A DNA stretch of 64,000 bases from Lucinisca nassula (GCA_963580285.1 OY757023.1:91971108-92035107); one strand, 5' to 3'; shown: positions 32,266 to 42,767, counted from the stretch's first letter. Notes: generated from the letters alone by a model not told the origin. Made by a program: numbers and translations.

Positions 32266-32636
32266 TTTGTTTATCACATATTCAGATCCTAGTCTTACTG
32301 TGTTTGACGTTCATAAATTGAAAAAAAAAATGTGATAAAAAGCGTGATTCAAGCAAAAAAGCGCGTAACGTCACGCCTAACTATTCGCGTTACGTCATGT
32401 AATTGGCAACGTCACAATAACGTCATGAGCGGGCTGATAACCGCTGTCCGTTCAAAATACACTGTTTCCGGTTATCAGACCGGGCGGGCTGATAACCGGA
32501 AATGGAAACAAGCATTATCACACATGCAAAACACGGGTTATCATGTTAAATATAGTACTGAATACGTGATAAATGGCGTTATTTAACTCTTAGACGCGAC
32601 GTCATATGATAATTTGTCTTTTATAACATGTAAACA

Positions 32637-32937
32637 GGCCCCCGCCCATAGGGGCTTGAAGAAATATATGGGCTGCATGATGCTTCCACGCAGAGCTGAA
32701 TCCGGCCCGCACACTAGTACTGGTAAACCGCTTAGAGGATCTAAGCCTGTCCAGGAACCGCGGTGCGAGGCAGACCGTCCATGCTAATAAACCCTATTGG
32801 TTTCATTGGGCGATAGGGCTTGAGATGTCTTTTCATCTCAATGTCGGGTTAAAGTCCCACAAAATTGGAAGCAACGTCTTCAAAATGACCTTTACAGTGT
32901 TGACGGGGACGTTAAACTTCAAATCTACCAACCAACC
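32637..32937 (+). mobile_element. SINE-1, full length, 12-bp target duplication
   Basis: From GCCCCCGCCCATAGGGGCTT to the tail GACGGGGACGTTAAACTTCA with a CCAA-type end. AACATGTAAACA lies directly on both sides (32625-32636 and 32938-32949). It inserted next to the E terminus. Confidence 0.9.
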
Positions 32938-32949
32938 AACATGTAAACA

Positions 32950-33239
32950 ATTTTTTTTGTGTTGGCTACTAAGCGAAAAAGAGGACTTTTCGAACATCCT
33001 GGCAGTTAGTAAAAACTAGAGTATTTCTTATTAGAAAAAAATGCTACGCAACGTAATGGATTCCTGTTTTGAAGTGGTAAGCCCTCTTGGTTTTAATACA
33101 TGCAATTCAGTTACTCGTAGAAACAATCAGTAGAAACACCTGAGATATCATAGCATTTTCCATTTCGAAATAGTACAATGCAATCACTATCGAGCCACTC
33201 GGTGGCATTAACTCTTCTTTTTCTTATAGGCGCTCGAAA
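32950..33239. other. No gene seen
   Basis: AT-rich sequence between a SINE and the I array. No exon was recognised. Confidence 0.4.
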
Positions 33240-33959
33240 CGTAAACTTTCATTGTGGGCACTTGTCATCGGCACCCCAATGAAACGGTACTAACAGTCAT
33301 CTATAATCTAGGTTTGTGAACAAAAATATGGAAACCTGCCTCCATTCTCTTAATACACGAGGCGTGACAAGTGCTTCAAGGGGAATGGATACACCTTCAG
33401 GGGAGGCAACTTCTGCAAAAGAAGTTTTGTCTCCCATGCCAATAGGGACCAACACTTAAAGGAATGAATTTGCTCCTAGGAGAAACAAAATCTTTCCTTT
33501 AAGGGAAATGGGAACACCATCAGGGGAAGCAACTCTTGCGCAAGAGTTTTTGTCTCCCATGTCAATAAGGGTCAACTCTTAAAGGAAAGAATTTGCTCCT
33601 GAGGAGCAAATTCATTCCTTTAATAGTAGACCCCTTTTTCAGTGAGATAGGGCTTATAGAAAAGCGAACAGGAAGTCCCGAAAGTTGTCTCCCTTTGAAA
33701 AATGGCGGAAAAATCTGCCAGGTGTTCCCATTCCCCTTAATAGTAGACACTTTTTCCGTGACGCAGACTTTCTTGAAAATGACACAGGAAGTTCCGGAAT
33801 TTGTTTGCCTATGAAGAGTGACTTTGTGGCGCTAACTATTCATGTTCTGATTTGCGCTCTAAACATAAACTGGCATTGTGGGTACCCGTAATCGGCACCT
33901 CAATGGAACGGTTTTAACAGTATCCATAATCTAGATTTGTGAAGAAAAAAGATTGATAT

Positions 33960-34311
33960 AAAGTAGAACTTCGATGGCTCGAACAGCCATGGCTCGTTTA
34001 CCATGGCTATGTCGAACCCGTTTTTGAATCCCCAAAACATTCCTCTACATGAGAAGTTTTGTGGGATGATTAAGAAGATTTTCGAATTTTAACTTGCAAA
34101 TGTATGCAGTGTGTACTCATTAGAACCGCCTCGATGAGGCGATTCTAATGAATACACACAGCATACATTTTTATTATAGAACACCAAAAACATGTCCCAA
34201 AATTAACCCCGTTATGCCTCTTGGCAGTAATCCTCAGTGGCTCGAACTACCCTTGTCTCGAACAGATTTTAGTGGTCCCGAAGGTGTTCGAGACATTGAA
34301 GTTCGACTGTA
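33960..34311 (+). mobile_element. Family C MITE nested in I
   Basis: AGTAGAACTTCGATGGCTCG to GAAGTTCGACTGTA. The core (CATTAGAACCGCCTC / GAGGCGATTCTAATG) has one arm with C and the other with the A of the GAT form, a single G-U-compatible mismatch. Confidence 0.8.
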
Positions 34312-35192
34312 ATGTGTACACTTGCCACTTTTCTCTTTCTAAACGAGACGTGACAAGTCTTTTAAGGAAATGGATGCACCTTCAGGGGAGGCAAATCCTG
34401 CAAAATAAGTTTTGTCTCCCATCCAAATAGGAGTCAACTCCTAAAGGAATGAATTTGCTCCTAAGGGAAAAAAATCTTTTCTTCAAGAGAAGACCACTTT
34501 TTCCCTTAGGACAGACTTTCCAGATCATGACACGGGACGCACCGGAAGTTGTTTGCCCAAAGAATGCAATCACAATCAAGTCATTCTGTGGCGTTAACTC
34601 CTCGTGTTCTTATTTGCGCTTTAAACATAAGCTGGGACTGTGGGTACTCGAAATCAGCGCCTCGTTGAAACGGTGATTACAAAAACCCATAATCTAGGTT
34701 TGTGAAGATAAACATTGAAATACTGTAATGTGTATACTTGCCACCTTTATATAAACTAGAGCTATCACTAAAGGTGATGAATACCCCCACAAAAACTGCC
34801 TTGATAGTACAACAGCGGCATTTTGCAATTTTTTCACTTGAAAGGGGCCATTACTATGTCGAAAATTGACGAATTGTAGTGGAAATCGAACTAGTCTTTC
34901 AAGCGGAATGGATACACATTCAGGGGAGGCAATTCCTGCAAAAGGAGTTTTGTCTCTCATGCCAATAGGAGTCAACTCTTTAAAGAATGAACTTGCTCCT
35001 AAGGAGCACATTCTTTCCTTTAAGAGTAGATCCCTTTTTCCTTGGGACATATTTTCTAGAAAATGACACAGGAAGTCCCGGAAGTCGTTTGCCCAAGAAA
35101 TGCAACCACAATCGAGTCAATCGGTGGCGTCTTATTCGAAAAATAAACTCGTATTGTGGGTACTCGTAAGCGGCACCTCAATGGAACCTTTC

Positions 35193-35445
35193 CATCACGT
35201 GAACAAGTCCGTGAAATGAAGACCCCTTAAACCCCACTTTATATATAGACTAGGGTTTACGGGGATATACATTATGTTACTTATTTCTGCTCCAAGACAT
35301 ATGTTGTGGGTACTCGTTAGAACCGCCTCACTGAGGCGGTTCTAACGAGCACCGTCAACCTATGTTTTGAACATTTTATAACAAATATATCAAGGATTTT
35401 CATCAGAAAAGTAGCCATTTTGGAGATATGAACAATGCACTATCG
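35193..35445 (+). mobile_element. Family B MITE nested in I, right end missing
   Basis: CATCACGTGAACAAGTCCGT through the core GTTAGAACCGCCTCACTGAG followed by GCGGTTCTAACGAG. It stops before the CGTAATG terminus. Confidence 0.75.
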
Positions 35446-35710
35446 AGGAGTGACAAGTGTTTACAGAGTAGGCAACACCCACAAAAGAAGTTCGTCTCCC
35501 ATGCCAATAGGGGTCAACTCTTAAAGGAATGAATTTGCTCCTTTTCCGTAGGACAGACTTTATAGAAAAAAAAAGTTCCTATAGTTGTTTGACTCTGGCA
35601 TAGTGGGTATTCGTGATCGACACCTCAATAAAACGGTTCTTACAATCACCCACAATCTATGTTTGTGAACAAAAATATGAAAATGATGTGTACACTTGCG
35701 ACCTTTCTCT

Positions 35711-36237
35711 ATATAAACGAGATGTGACGAGCTTTGTTTTGAGGGGAGGCAATCGACCCAAAGTCGAGGCATGACAACTGTTTTGAGGGAAAGCTATCGA
35801 CCAAAAGTTATAAAGGGCAAATTTGAATTAATACTGTTGTCCACGTGACTGTCACTGATTTGGGGAGTCCAAGGTTATGGTAATTAACAAAAAATAATCA
35901 CACTATTTTTCCCCGCGATCAATGTTATGGTTATTAATATCACGGCATAGTCCGGCTATTTTTATCGATGTTACATGTAGGTTAGTATGTTACGTGTACC
36001 CAGATCAGCTCAGTATTTGTCTCAGAATTAAAACAGATGACGGTATGTCTATGTATGTCTGAAATAGATGACATTATTCCTGCATAGAATATACAATTTA
36101 TCTCTGACAACACGGTACAGCTACTTTGACAAACAGTGCTGATCTTTAGCCATCTTATCGGGAGATATATTGCTTACCATTCAGCGCCCAACTTCAGTGA
36201 AGGAAGAGTGCACTCGGTGAGAGGATTTGAGGGTAAA
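35711..36237. other. No gene seen; H-associated block at left
   Basis: 35800-35890 contains GTCCACGTGACTGTCACTGA, the E-box block often paired with H. The remainder is unassigned. Confidence 0.4.
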
Positions 36238-36888
36238 TAAATCAAAGCACTGACAACACTGGCCGATTGTCTCTGAGTCCAGGCTTGGAGATTGGTCATG
36301 AACGAGGACTTGAACTATTTCGCTACACCCTTAAGTTCTTGTACCTAAGGCAAACAGTGTGCACCGTGATTATACGCCGCGTTCTGTGGCGCCTGATCTG
36401 GGTATACACTGTTTGCCAAACCCAACACCTGATTTCAGTCTACATGTACGCAACAATCTGACCTCATAGTGGAACAAATAACACCGCTTTTTTGTCGATT
36501 GTTTGCCAATCAACCCAAAGTTACTAAGCAGAAAAGCTCTTCAGTCCACGTGACTATAACTGACTTGTCGGAATAACTTTTAACAGTGACTGAGGTCAGA
36601 GTATTGCGTAAGAGGGTTATTTGGGAATCATTGGTTTGGCTTAGCAACCAGAGTAGACCCAGACCGGACGCCACAGAACACGGCGTCTGATAAAGATCGA
36701 CACTATTTGCTTAAAATCAAAAACCGGAATTCTAGGGATAAATGAAACACATTTTTACGATTTATCCTTAATTCAAATTTCGGCCATAGGCCGAATGAAA
36801 CAGTTTATATCAGAGCCCAGGACTATTTCTCCGACCTTCACGCAGAGACAATAGACCCCACCAATGCTCCCAGTGCTTTGATTTTTAT
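36238..36888. mobile_element. H element, complete, about 650 bp
   Basis: Terminal repeats AAATCAAAGCACTGACAACA at the left and, inverted, AAATCAAAGCACTGGGAGCA at the right extend through GATTGTCTCTGAGT / ACGCAGAGACAATAGA. Inside are two hairpin units (36348-36412, 36650-36712, each with a CCTGATC/GACGCC-type stem) and an E-box block (AGTCCACGTGACTATAACTG). No coding capacity, so non-autonomous. Confidence 0.75.
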
Positions 36889-36904
36889 TGTTTGATGGCG
36901 GTGG

Positions 36905-36905
<1 letters not shown>

Positions 36906-36972
<67 letters not shown>
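36906..36972 (+). repeat. (GT)n microsatellite
   Basis: About 33 GT dinucleotides next to the H terminus. Confidence 0.97.
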
Positions 36973-36974
<2 letters not shown>

Positions 36975-37054
36975 AAGAGAATATATTGGTTGAAGTGGCA
37001 TGTTAATCATATGGTTTGCATATTTATGCCCTTCATATGACATGTCAAGCCTTA

Positions 37055-37295
37055 TTTGAACCCCGCCAAGCGAATTTGGGTCTTCGAGCATTCCATCATG
37101 ACAAATTTTAACTGCGCATGCCCAGCAATTCAGAGGGGCCAGGGATATGGCTTTCTGTCTGAAGGTTCCTCTTGATTCACTGCTTGTATGCGCGAGCAGC
37201 GAAGGTTCTGGCGAGACTGCGCGGATGCGCAGGCTCGCTTGAACCTTCGCTGCTCGCATAGGCGATAAGTACCAAAATCGCTTGACGGGGCCCAT
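37055..37295 (+). mobile_element. Family F MITE, copy 3
   Basis: TTGAACCCCGCCAAGCGAAT to CTTGACGGGGCCCAT, with the internal palindrome GCGAGCAGCGAAGGTTC / GAACCTTCGCTGCTCGC. Confidence 0.85.
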
Positions 37296-37344
37296 TTATC
37301 CTTACCCCGCAGAATTATTAATTAAGCCACTACCATGTCTGACT

Positions 37345-37598
37345 GTGCATGGTGCTTTCACGCAGATTTGATACTGACCACGAACCGCTTAGAAGGACTA
37401 AGCCTGCCCAGGCAAAGCGATGCGAGTCAGACCGTCCAATGCATATAAGCCTTCTGGTTTCATTTTGCGGCAGGGCTTGAGATGTCATTTCACCTCAGAG
37501 TCGGGTAAATATCCCACAAAATTGGAAGCAACGTCTCCAAAATGACCTAAATAGTGTTGAAGGGGACGTTAAACCCCAATTCAAACAAACAAAACAAA
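37345..37598 (+). mobile_element. SINE-1, 5'-truncated, 13-bp target duplication
   Basis: Starts GTGCATGGTGCTTTCACGCA and ends AACCCCAATTCAAACAAACA. ACCATGTCTGACT (37332-37344) and ACCATGGCTGACT (37599-37611) flank it with one mismatch. Confidence 0.82.
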
Positions 37599-37648
37599 AC
37601 CATGGCTGACTTTGAATCAGTCAGACCACTTGCTGTATTAATAAACTA

Positions 37649-37854
37649 CAGTAAAATTCCTATATTAAGACCACCTTTGGGACTGTTCAAAAGTGGTATT
37701 AAAGACCACTTTTGAACAGCCCCAAAGATGGTCCCTGACCAGAGGACATTGTAGGCGGAAAATACAAAGAAAAATTAAGTGTACCCTACAAAATAAGCTT
37801 TTTATAGCAGAAGTAGTCCTAATTTTAGGTGGTCTTAATAGCGGACTTTCACTG
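37649..37854 (+). mobile_element. Family D MITE, complete, TA flanked
   Basis: CAGTAAAATTCCTATATTAA to GCGGACTTTCACTG with TA on both sides. Inner arms GGGACTGTTCAAAAGTGG / CCACTTTTGAACAGCCCC make a hairpin. CAGT plus TA suggests a pogo-like non-autonomous element. Confidence 0.8.
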
Positions 37855-37971
37855 TAAATGACAAGGCCATCTGATCTGGTCTACACAGTTGCATAGGTAA
37901 TGGTTGTTGTGTTCAACGGGATAAGGGTTAAAACATGAAAATATTTTAACCCATATTATGACTATAAGACT

Positions 37972-38378
37972 CCATCATGACTGTTTATGTAGGATAGGGA
38001 AATCTTACCCAACATCACGGAAACATGCCTATACAATACATACATGGTAACCTTTATCATCGAAAAAAATGAAACTTTTAAGATGAGAAATTGTGATATT
38101 TTTCTTATTTCCGCTCAAAATATAGACTGTGGGTACTTGTTAGAACCGCCTCATTGAGCCGGTTCTAACGAGTACCCACAATCTATATTTTAGAGCAGAA
38201 ATAAGGAAAATAAGGGTTACCCCTGTAAACCCCTGTTTTACTCTATAAAAGTGGGGTTCAAGGGGATCAAAATTATATAGGCGTGTTTTCCTGATGAGGG
38301 GTCTGAGTTTCAACCAGGTTGAAATTCAGAACCTGAGGGTGAGATTTCCCTATCCTACATAAACAGACTCATGATGGA
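37972..38378. mobile_element. Inverted-repeat element with an A MITE in its loop
   Basis: CATCATGACTGTTTATGTAG followed by GATAGGGAAATCTTACCC at the left pairs with GATTTCCCTATCCTACATAA followed by ACAGACTCATGATGG at the right (about 38340-38378). The family A MITE at 38013-38296 occupies the middle. Confidence 0.7.
38013..38296 (-). mobile_element. Family A MITE, complete
   Basis: CATCACGGAAACATGCCTAT to ATAGGCGTGTTTTCCTGATG. The core is GTTAGAACCGCCTCATTGAG followed by CCGGTTCTAACGAG, with one mismatch. Confidence 0.82.
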
Positions 38379-38379
38379 T

Positions 38380-38562
38380 TATTTTTCTCCATCTTTTAGG
38401 CCAAAAGCGAGTACCACGGAGAAAGCAACTGAAGGAGGGGGTGGGGTGGGGGTGGGGGTGGGGGTGGGGATTACTTTTTTATCCATGCATTTGTCGGCTT
38501 CAAAATCGGCACCGTGAAAGAGACCGCCCGTGATAAGTACATACTTTTAAATATCATCCCCG
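38380..38562. repeat. G-rich tract with short unassigned flank
   Basis: GGGGGTGGGGTGGGGGTGGG-type repeats at about 38433-38470 could form G-quadruplexes. Nothing coding was recognised. Confidence 0.55.
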
Positions 38563-38617
38563 TACCACCTATACGGTGTCGACGGGGACGTTAAACCTCA
38601 AATCAAACAAACAAAAC
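38563..38617 (+). mobile_element. SINE-1 tail only
   Basis: GTCGACGGGGACGTTAAACC followed by TCAAATCAAACAAACAAAA: a very strongly 5'-truncated copy. Confidence 0.65.
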
Positions 38618-38876
38618 CGCTTGCGCAACTTGTTACATTTAAAAATAACCTTGGATGTCGCGCACTACAGCTTACGTCACCAGCGTATGCAAAACCGATG
38701 TGTTAAATGTCAGTAAACAGATAAATAAGCAACAAATGAATAATGTATTGTCTTGAAATTTATCTTTCAAACTATTCTAACTAAAATAAACTTCAAATCA
38801 AGAATAAGTTGTCTAATAGGAAAGCATTTTAACTGCAGCGGAACACTGTAAACGTGTCACTAAACTGAACAAGGGT
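38618..38876. other. No gene seen
   Basis: Unassigned AT-rich sequence downstream (on the minus strand) of the C1q gene. Confidence 0.35.
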
Positions 38877-39297
38877 GACAACCTACGTCATAGCACCGAT
38901 ATCGAACCCATTTCAGTAGCGGCCATATTGGTGTAAATAGGGCAGATAAAATGCTTCAAACTAGATATATACATTATATACATTACGAGACTTCAGAAAA
39001 CATACTCCAGCTGGTAACGAACAATATTTGCATCCCATCTGTAAGCTAATATTTACCTAGAAACATTGAAAAGTCTTTGATAGCTTGCCACAAGATTTGA
39101 TTCGGTGCTGTAAACAATGATAGTTCCGACATCATTGCAAAATCAGCTGGTGTCGAATTATTTAAGACAGATTTCAGTATGTTTGATTCTTTTATGACGT
39201 ACCGACTGCGCCTTCTTGTTGTGGCAAATGCCTTTTGTATAGTAAACGCCGGTAAACCTACTAATGCTACGACATCACTGCTCTGACGTAGGTTGTC
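38877..39297 (-). other. 421-bp segment bounded by perfect 14-bp inverted repeats; open frame inside
   Basis: GACAACCTACGTCA at 38877-38890 is the exact reverse complement of 39284-39297. A minus-strand open frame fills most of the interior and includes SNILKSVLNNSTPADFAMMS and APNQILWQAIKDFSMFLG. It runs into a donor-like CTAG|GTAAAT at 39057/39056. I do not recognise the peptide. It could be a MITE with a chance frame or an exon fragment carried by one. A C homopolymer (39298-39320) adjoins it. Confidence 0.35.
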
Positions 39298-39450
39298 CCC
39301 CCCCCCCCCCCCCCCCCCCCCACACACACACTGAGTGAAGCAGATTTTCATTTTCAAACTGTCAGAATCACAATCACTCGTGATAATTTTTCTCCCTTTT
39401 TTTGATTAATTTGTGCACTATATAGACTGAAATTGTTCAGGTGGAAAATG

Positions 39451-39694
39451 ATATTAGCCAGCGCATGACAAAACGTACAATAAGACGTGTGCGCCCAACG
39501 AAGACATAGATCAGCCTGCGCATCCTCGCAGTCTGATCAGAGTCTTCGTTGAGCGCTCTAAATATAGCTTAGGGCCCAATGCTTCTTCATACCGCAAGAG
39601 AAGTCTCTGGTTAGACTATATGAATTCGCAGGCTGATCTGATTCTTCGCTGTGCGCACATGTAAATTGTAGGAAATGCTGTGCCTCGGCTCATA
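39451..39694 (-). mobile_element. Family G MITE next to the C1q stop codon
   Basis: The right end, read inverted, is ATGAGCCGAGGCACAGCATT followed by TCCTACAATTTACATGTGCG, the same terminus as 25211-25441. It starts about 22 bp beyond the C1q stop codon, so the 3' untranslated region probably runs into it. I see no AATAAA within the first 300 nt after the stop. Confidence 0.75.
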
Positions 39695-39716
39695 TATTAT
39701 TGGTAGTGGATACATT

Positions 39717-40099
39717 TTAGGCGACGAGTACGGCCATGAAGTAAACCCCGTGAGCCGCTCTTACTCTGGATTCAGTTCCTTTGATCCATGCGCACCAAAC
39801 TTTATCTCCAGCTTTCAGAGGGATAGCGACACTATCTGAATTGCAGCCGTAATAATTACTCATAGCTTTGGCCATGATTACGCCTTCCTTCACTATACCC
39901 ACTTCATTATATCCTTGATAAGAACAGGATTTCACAGAGAGGATGTACATGCCGTCCGTGGGAGCGACGAATTCGCCGGTGGTAGCATCATAGGACGATT
40001 CCCCTTCCTCTAGAATAATTTTGTCGAAAACAACTGTCCCATTGGCACCAGGGGAAGTATCACTTGTCAGCTGAACTTTCAGAGCATAGGACGGTTTCA
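39717..40099 (-). CDS. Secreted C1q-domain protein, C-terminal exon with the whole C1q domain
   Basis: Encodes about 126 residues forming a complete globular C1q (gC1q) domain. It starts at KPSYALKVQLT, continues with FDKIILEEGESSYDATTGEF and VAPTDGMYILSV, then GDKVWCAW, and ends YFMAVLVA before TAA at 39719-39717. The pattern V.FDK..L.EG..YD..TG.F.AP.DG.Y and the hydrophobic last strand are typical of C1q. No collagen repeat is seen, as in the short secreted C1q proteins that are greatly expanded in bivalves and act in pathogen recognition (known for the family; role here inferred). The acceptor TTTTTTGTAG|TG gives phase 1 entry, matching the signal-peptide exon at 57955-58030. An H terminal repeat lies about 29 nt upstream of the acceptor. 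Confidence 0.93.
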
Positions 40100-40128
40100 C
40101 TACAAAAAATATAAAAAAAGAAAGAAAA

Positions 40129-40180
40129 TTAAAGTACTGAAAGGTCGATTGCCTCTGAGTCTAGGCTTCGATAATGGTTT
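40129..40180. mobile_element. H terminal repeat upstream of the C1q acceptor
   Basis: TTAAAGTACTGAAAGGTCGA followed by TTGCCTCTGAGTCTAGGCTT matches the H terminus. On the minus strand it reads toward the C1q exon and stops 29 nt before it, in the same relative orientation as the H end before the acyltransferase exon at 20346. Confidence 0.65.
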
Positions 40181-40270
40181 TCAACGGAGATCGTTTCCTT
40201 TACCTTAAGATATATGTATTTTAAGCAAACCATACAGACCCCTTTAAAAGAAGCGCGGCTATTACATGTA

Positions 40271-40620
40271 CAGTCGAACTTCAATGGCTCGAACACCTTT
40301 GGGACCATGAAAATCTGTTCGAGACAGGGGTAGTTCGAGCCACTGAGGGCTTATACCAGGAGGCATAACGACATACCTTAGGGCATCTTTTTCTGGGTTC
40401 TATAATGAAAAATGTATGCTGTGTATACTCATTAGAATCGCCTCATCGAGGCGATTCTAATGAGTACACACAGTATACATTTGCAAGATAAAAGACGAAA
40501 ATAACCTAATTTTTACCCTCCCTATTTCTTATGTACAGAAATTCCATAGGGACTCAAAAACGGGTTCGACTCAGCCATGGTAAACGAGCCATCGGTGTTC
40601 GAGCCATCGAAGTTCCACTG
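40271..40620 (-). mobile_element. Family C MITE, TA flanked
   Basis: CAGTCGAACTTCAATGGCTC to GAGCCATCGAAGTTCCACTG, with TA on both sides. The core CATTAGAATCGCCTCATCGA followed by GGCGATTCTAATG has perfect arms. A degraded H-associated block follows to about 40810. Confidence 0.85.
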
Positions 40621-41334
40621 TATTTACCGTTACCTAGATTTCGTACAAATTTGTTGTGGTCAGGTAGACATCAGCGCGGTAAGTTTGCTGCGCTTAGCAA
40701 CTTCAGATCGATGGCAAACAACCGACCAATAATCAAAGCTCACACAGTAATGGTGGTTCGACATACAGAAGGGAACTTAGACTATTTCGCATGCATACGG
40801 AACAATCGGTACAAGGGCTGATTGATTTGTTTAGAGCCTCATATTGAAGGATTTGAATTCTGAGGGACATATTTTATTATTTTTCAACATAACCCCCTTC
40901 AGTATCTATATACTTTATCCAGCGGCGTTTAAGGGCCTCATTGCCACTTTTATAGTAATCCTTTCCTTGGCTGTTCAGAAAGTCATCCACTGTATGTATG
41001 ACGCCATGGGGCGCCTAAAATAGCCTTTTTCAGTTTTGGAATTAGATGAGTCTGATTGAGCGAGATCAGGTGAATAAGGCGGATGCACAATCATTATAAA
41101 GCCACACTCGTGAATGGCAGCCATAGCAATGACAGAATTGTGAACAGGAGCATTGTCCTAATTGAACAACACACATTAAGTAAGCTTTCCGCGGCGCTTA
41201 AGTTTAATATTTTCCCGTAACTGCACCAGAAGAGAAGCACAGTATATGTCACTTTTGGAGATAATCTATCAGCAGAATACCATATGCATCCCAGAAAACC
41301 GGAGCCATAACCTTCCCAACTGATGCAACAATCT

Positions 41335-41765
41335 TTCTTGCACACCAGACAATCAAATCCGCGATTTTACCCGGGGATAGAAATTTATGTTCTGACCCTG
41401 GTGTTCCGACCCAAAATCGAATATAATCGCGTGTTTGATAAATTTATGCACTGGTTGATTACAACCTCGTATGTGTCGTTGTTAAGGTTGACGTCATGAA
41501 CGGTAGGTGACGTCACTAAATATTCCTGTAGTGTCATCACAATATGGCGGACGTTGTTAACCGAATTGACTGCCGCATTGAAAATCCGCGCTAAGAAATG
41601 GAAGGTATGCAAGAAAAAGAATCCTATATGGGTGTGAGGGGTGGATAGAAAAATCCGTCCCTCGGGATCACTGTCCGGCATCACTCGGCAAGCCTCGTGA
41701 TGCCGAACAGTGTCCCTCGGGACGGATGTTTCCATCCACCCCTCACACCCATATAAGATTCTTAT
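41335..41765 (+). mobile_element. P snap-back element, copy 3, inside mariner
   Basis: TTCTTGCACACCAGACAATC to AGATTCTTATA. The hairpin arms GATCACTGTCCGGCATCAC / GTGATGCCGAACAGTGTCC equal those of copies 1 and 4. Mariner coding sequence is contiguous across it, so the boundaries are well fixed. Confidence 0.85.
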
Positions 41766-42172
41766 ATTACCTTCTTTGGCGGGGTAAGCCAGGGCGCTGC
41801 CATTTTTCGATTGCTGTTTGCCCTCTTATTGACCCATGTTTCATCCATAGTGACAAATCTCTGAAGAAAGTTTGCAGGATCTTCCTAAAACGTTAAGATT
41901 AGCACGCGATAATGTGCGCCTGGGGTGCTTATGATCAACTGTCAGAAGTCTTGGTACCCTGTGGGCCGAAAGCTTTCTCATCGCAAAATCCTCTGTCAGA
42001 ATGGCATTTCTGGGGTTGCAACAATGACAGGCCTTCCAGGACGAGGGTCATCCTCAAGGCTCTGTCTGCCGCGCTTAAATTCCACCATCCACCTTTCCAC
42101 TGTAGCATATGAAGGGGCATCTTTATCTAGTGTTGGTACCATATCATTATGGATAATCTTAGGTGTTAAACC

Positions 42173-42504
42173 GGCCCCGATAGCTCAGTTGGTAGAGTGT
42201 CCGCTCCGGGGAACGGGAGGTCGCGGGTTCGATCCCGGGCCGCGACAAGTCGTTAAAAATGGTACTAGCTGCTCCTCGCTTGGCACTCAGATTTACGGGG
42301 TAGAGCTAGGACTGGTCGACCCAGTGTCAGGATAATGTGACTGGGTGTGGTATCATGTAACGTGTCTGGGACATGATACTTCAGTGAGGCAGCACTATAA
42401 AAGTGAGCATTGAGCTCCCTGTCTCAACCAGACACCGTCGTGATATGACTGAAAAATTGTTGAAAGCGACGTTAAACCCGAATTCACACACACACACACA
42501 CACA

Positions 42505-42547
<43 letters not shown>
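42173..42547 (+). mobile_element. SINE-3, tRNA-headed, with 5-bp duplication AAACC
   Basis: The head GGCCCCGATAGCTCAGTTGG has an A-box (TAGCTCAGTTGG) and a B-box (GGTTCGATCCC at 42227-42237), like a tRNA gene, but the acceptor stem does not close well. A conserved-looking central block, a tail GTTGAAAGCGACGTTAAACC and a long (CA)n follow. AAACC flanks it (42168-42172 and 42548-42552), exactly within the mariner frame. The architecture resembles molluscan V-type SINEs such as RUDI (family name uncertain). Confidence 0.88.
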
Positions 42548-42551
<4 letters not shown>

Positions 42552-42767
42552 CTTTTTTGCAAATATTGGATCACTGCTCTTTCACCGATATTGTCCATTT
42601 TGCAAAAGCTTCTGTTCTTGTTTACTTTAGAGTGGTACCTCGCCGACCAAATGAGACCAGTCTTTGGGTACACAGTCCTATATAGTCAGAGAAAAGTAGG
42701 ACTTTAAATGAACATTCTTGCGAACCCTCTTCAATACGAGGCTCACAGCTTATCAATCAGCCCTAGT

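Larger units (their letters stand above)
33240..35710 (+). repeat. Family I array with nested MITEs
   Basis: About five diverged units share TTCAGGGGAGGCAACT, TTTTGTCTCCCATGCCAATA, the palindrome AATTTGCTCCTNAGGAGCAAATT and, near the end, TGTGGGTACTCG, GGCACCTCAATGGAACGGTT and CATAATCTAGGTTTGTGAA. That last part reads like a decayed version of the A/B/C core. A C MITE (33960-34311) and a B MITE (35193-35445) interrupt the array. Confidence 0.65.
40877..42598 (-). pseudogene. Mariner transposase, D,D34D, inactivated
   Basis: The minus-strand frame starts at ATG 42598-42596 (MDNIGERAVIQYLQKR). SINE-3 splits it, then it resumes with HNDMVPTL, APSYATVERW and DDPRPGRPV (helix-turn-helix region). 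TMDETW carries the first catalytic Asp. After the P insertion come FWDAYGILLIDYL, DNAPVH (second Asp), HPPYSPDLAQSD (third Asp, exactly 34 residues after the second) and, after a frameshift, a C-terminus ending EGGYVEK at about 40880. Stops and frameshifts near 41255, 41175 and 41000, in addition to the two insertions, rule out function. All three catalytic Asp codons survive. Confidence 0.92.
40812..42766 (-). mobile_element. Mariner element with TIRs, carrying two later insertions
   Basis: Imperfect terminal repeats of about 40 bp start CAAGGGCTGATTGATTTGTT (left) and, inverted, CTAGGGCTGATTGATAAGCT (right). Both reach the phrase GAGCCTC..ATTGAAG, and both ends have TA. A P element (41335-41765) and SINE-3 (42173-42547) are inserted in it. 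Without them the length is about 1.15 kb, short of the usual 1.3 kb. Confidence 0.9.

Noticed and set aside
42173..42250. A tRNA-like sequence with A and B boxes
   Set aside because: The acceptor stem does not close, and the sequence continues into a SINE body with a (CA)n tail and flanking AAACC duplication; it is the head of SINE-3.
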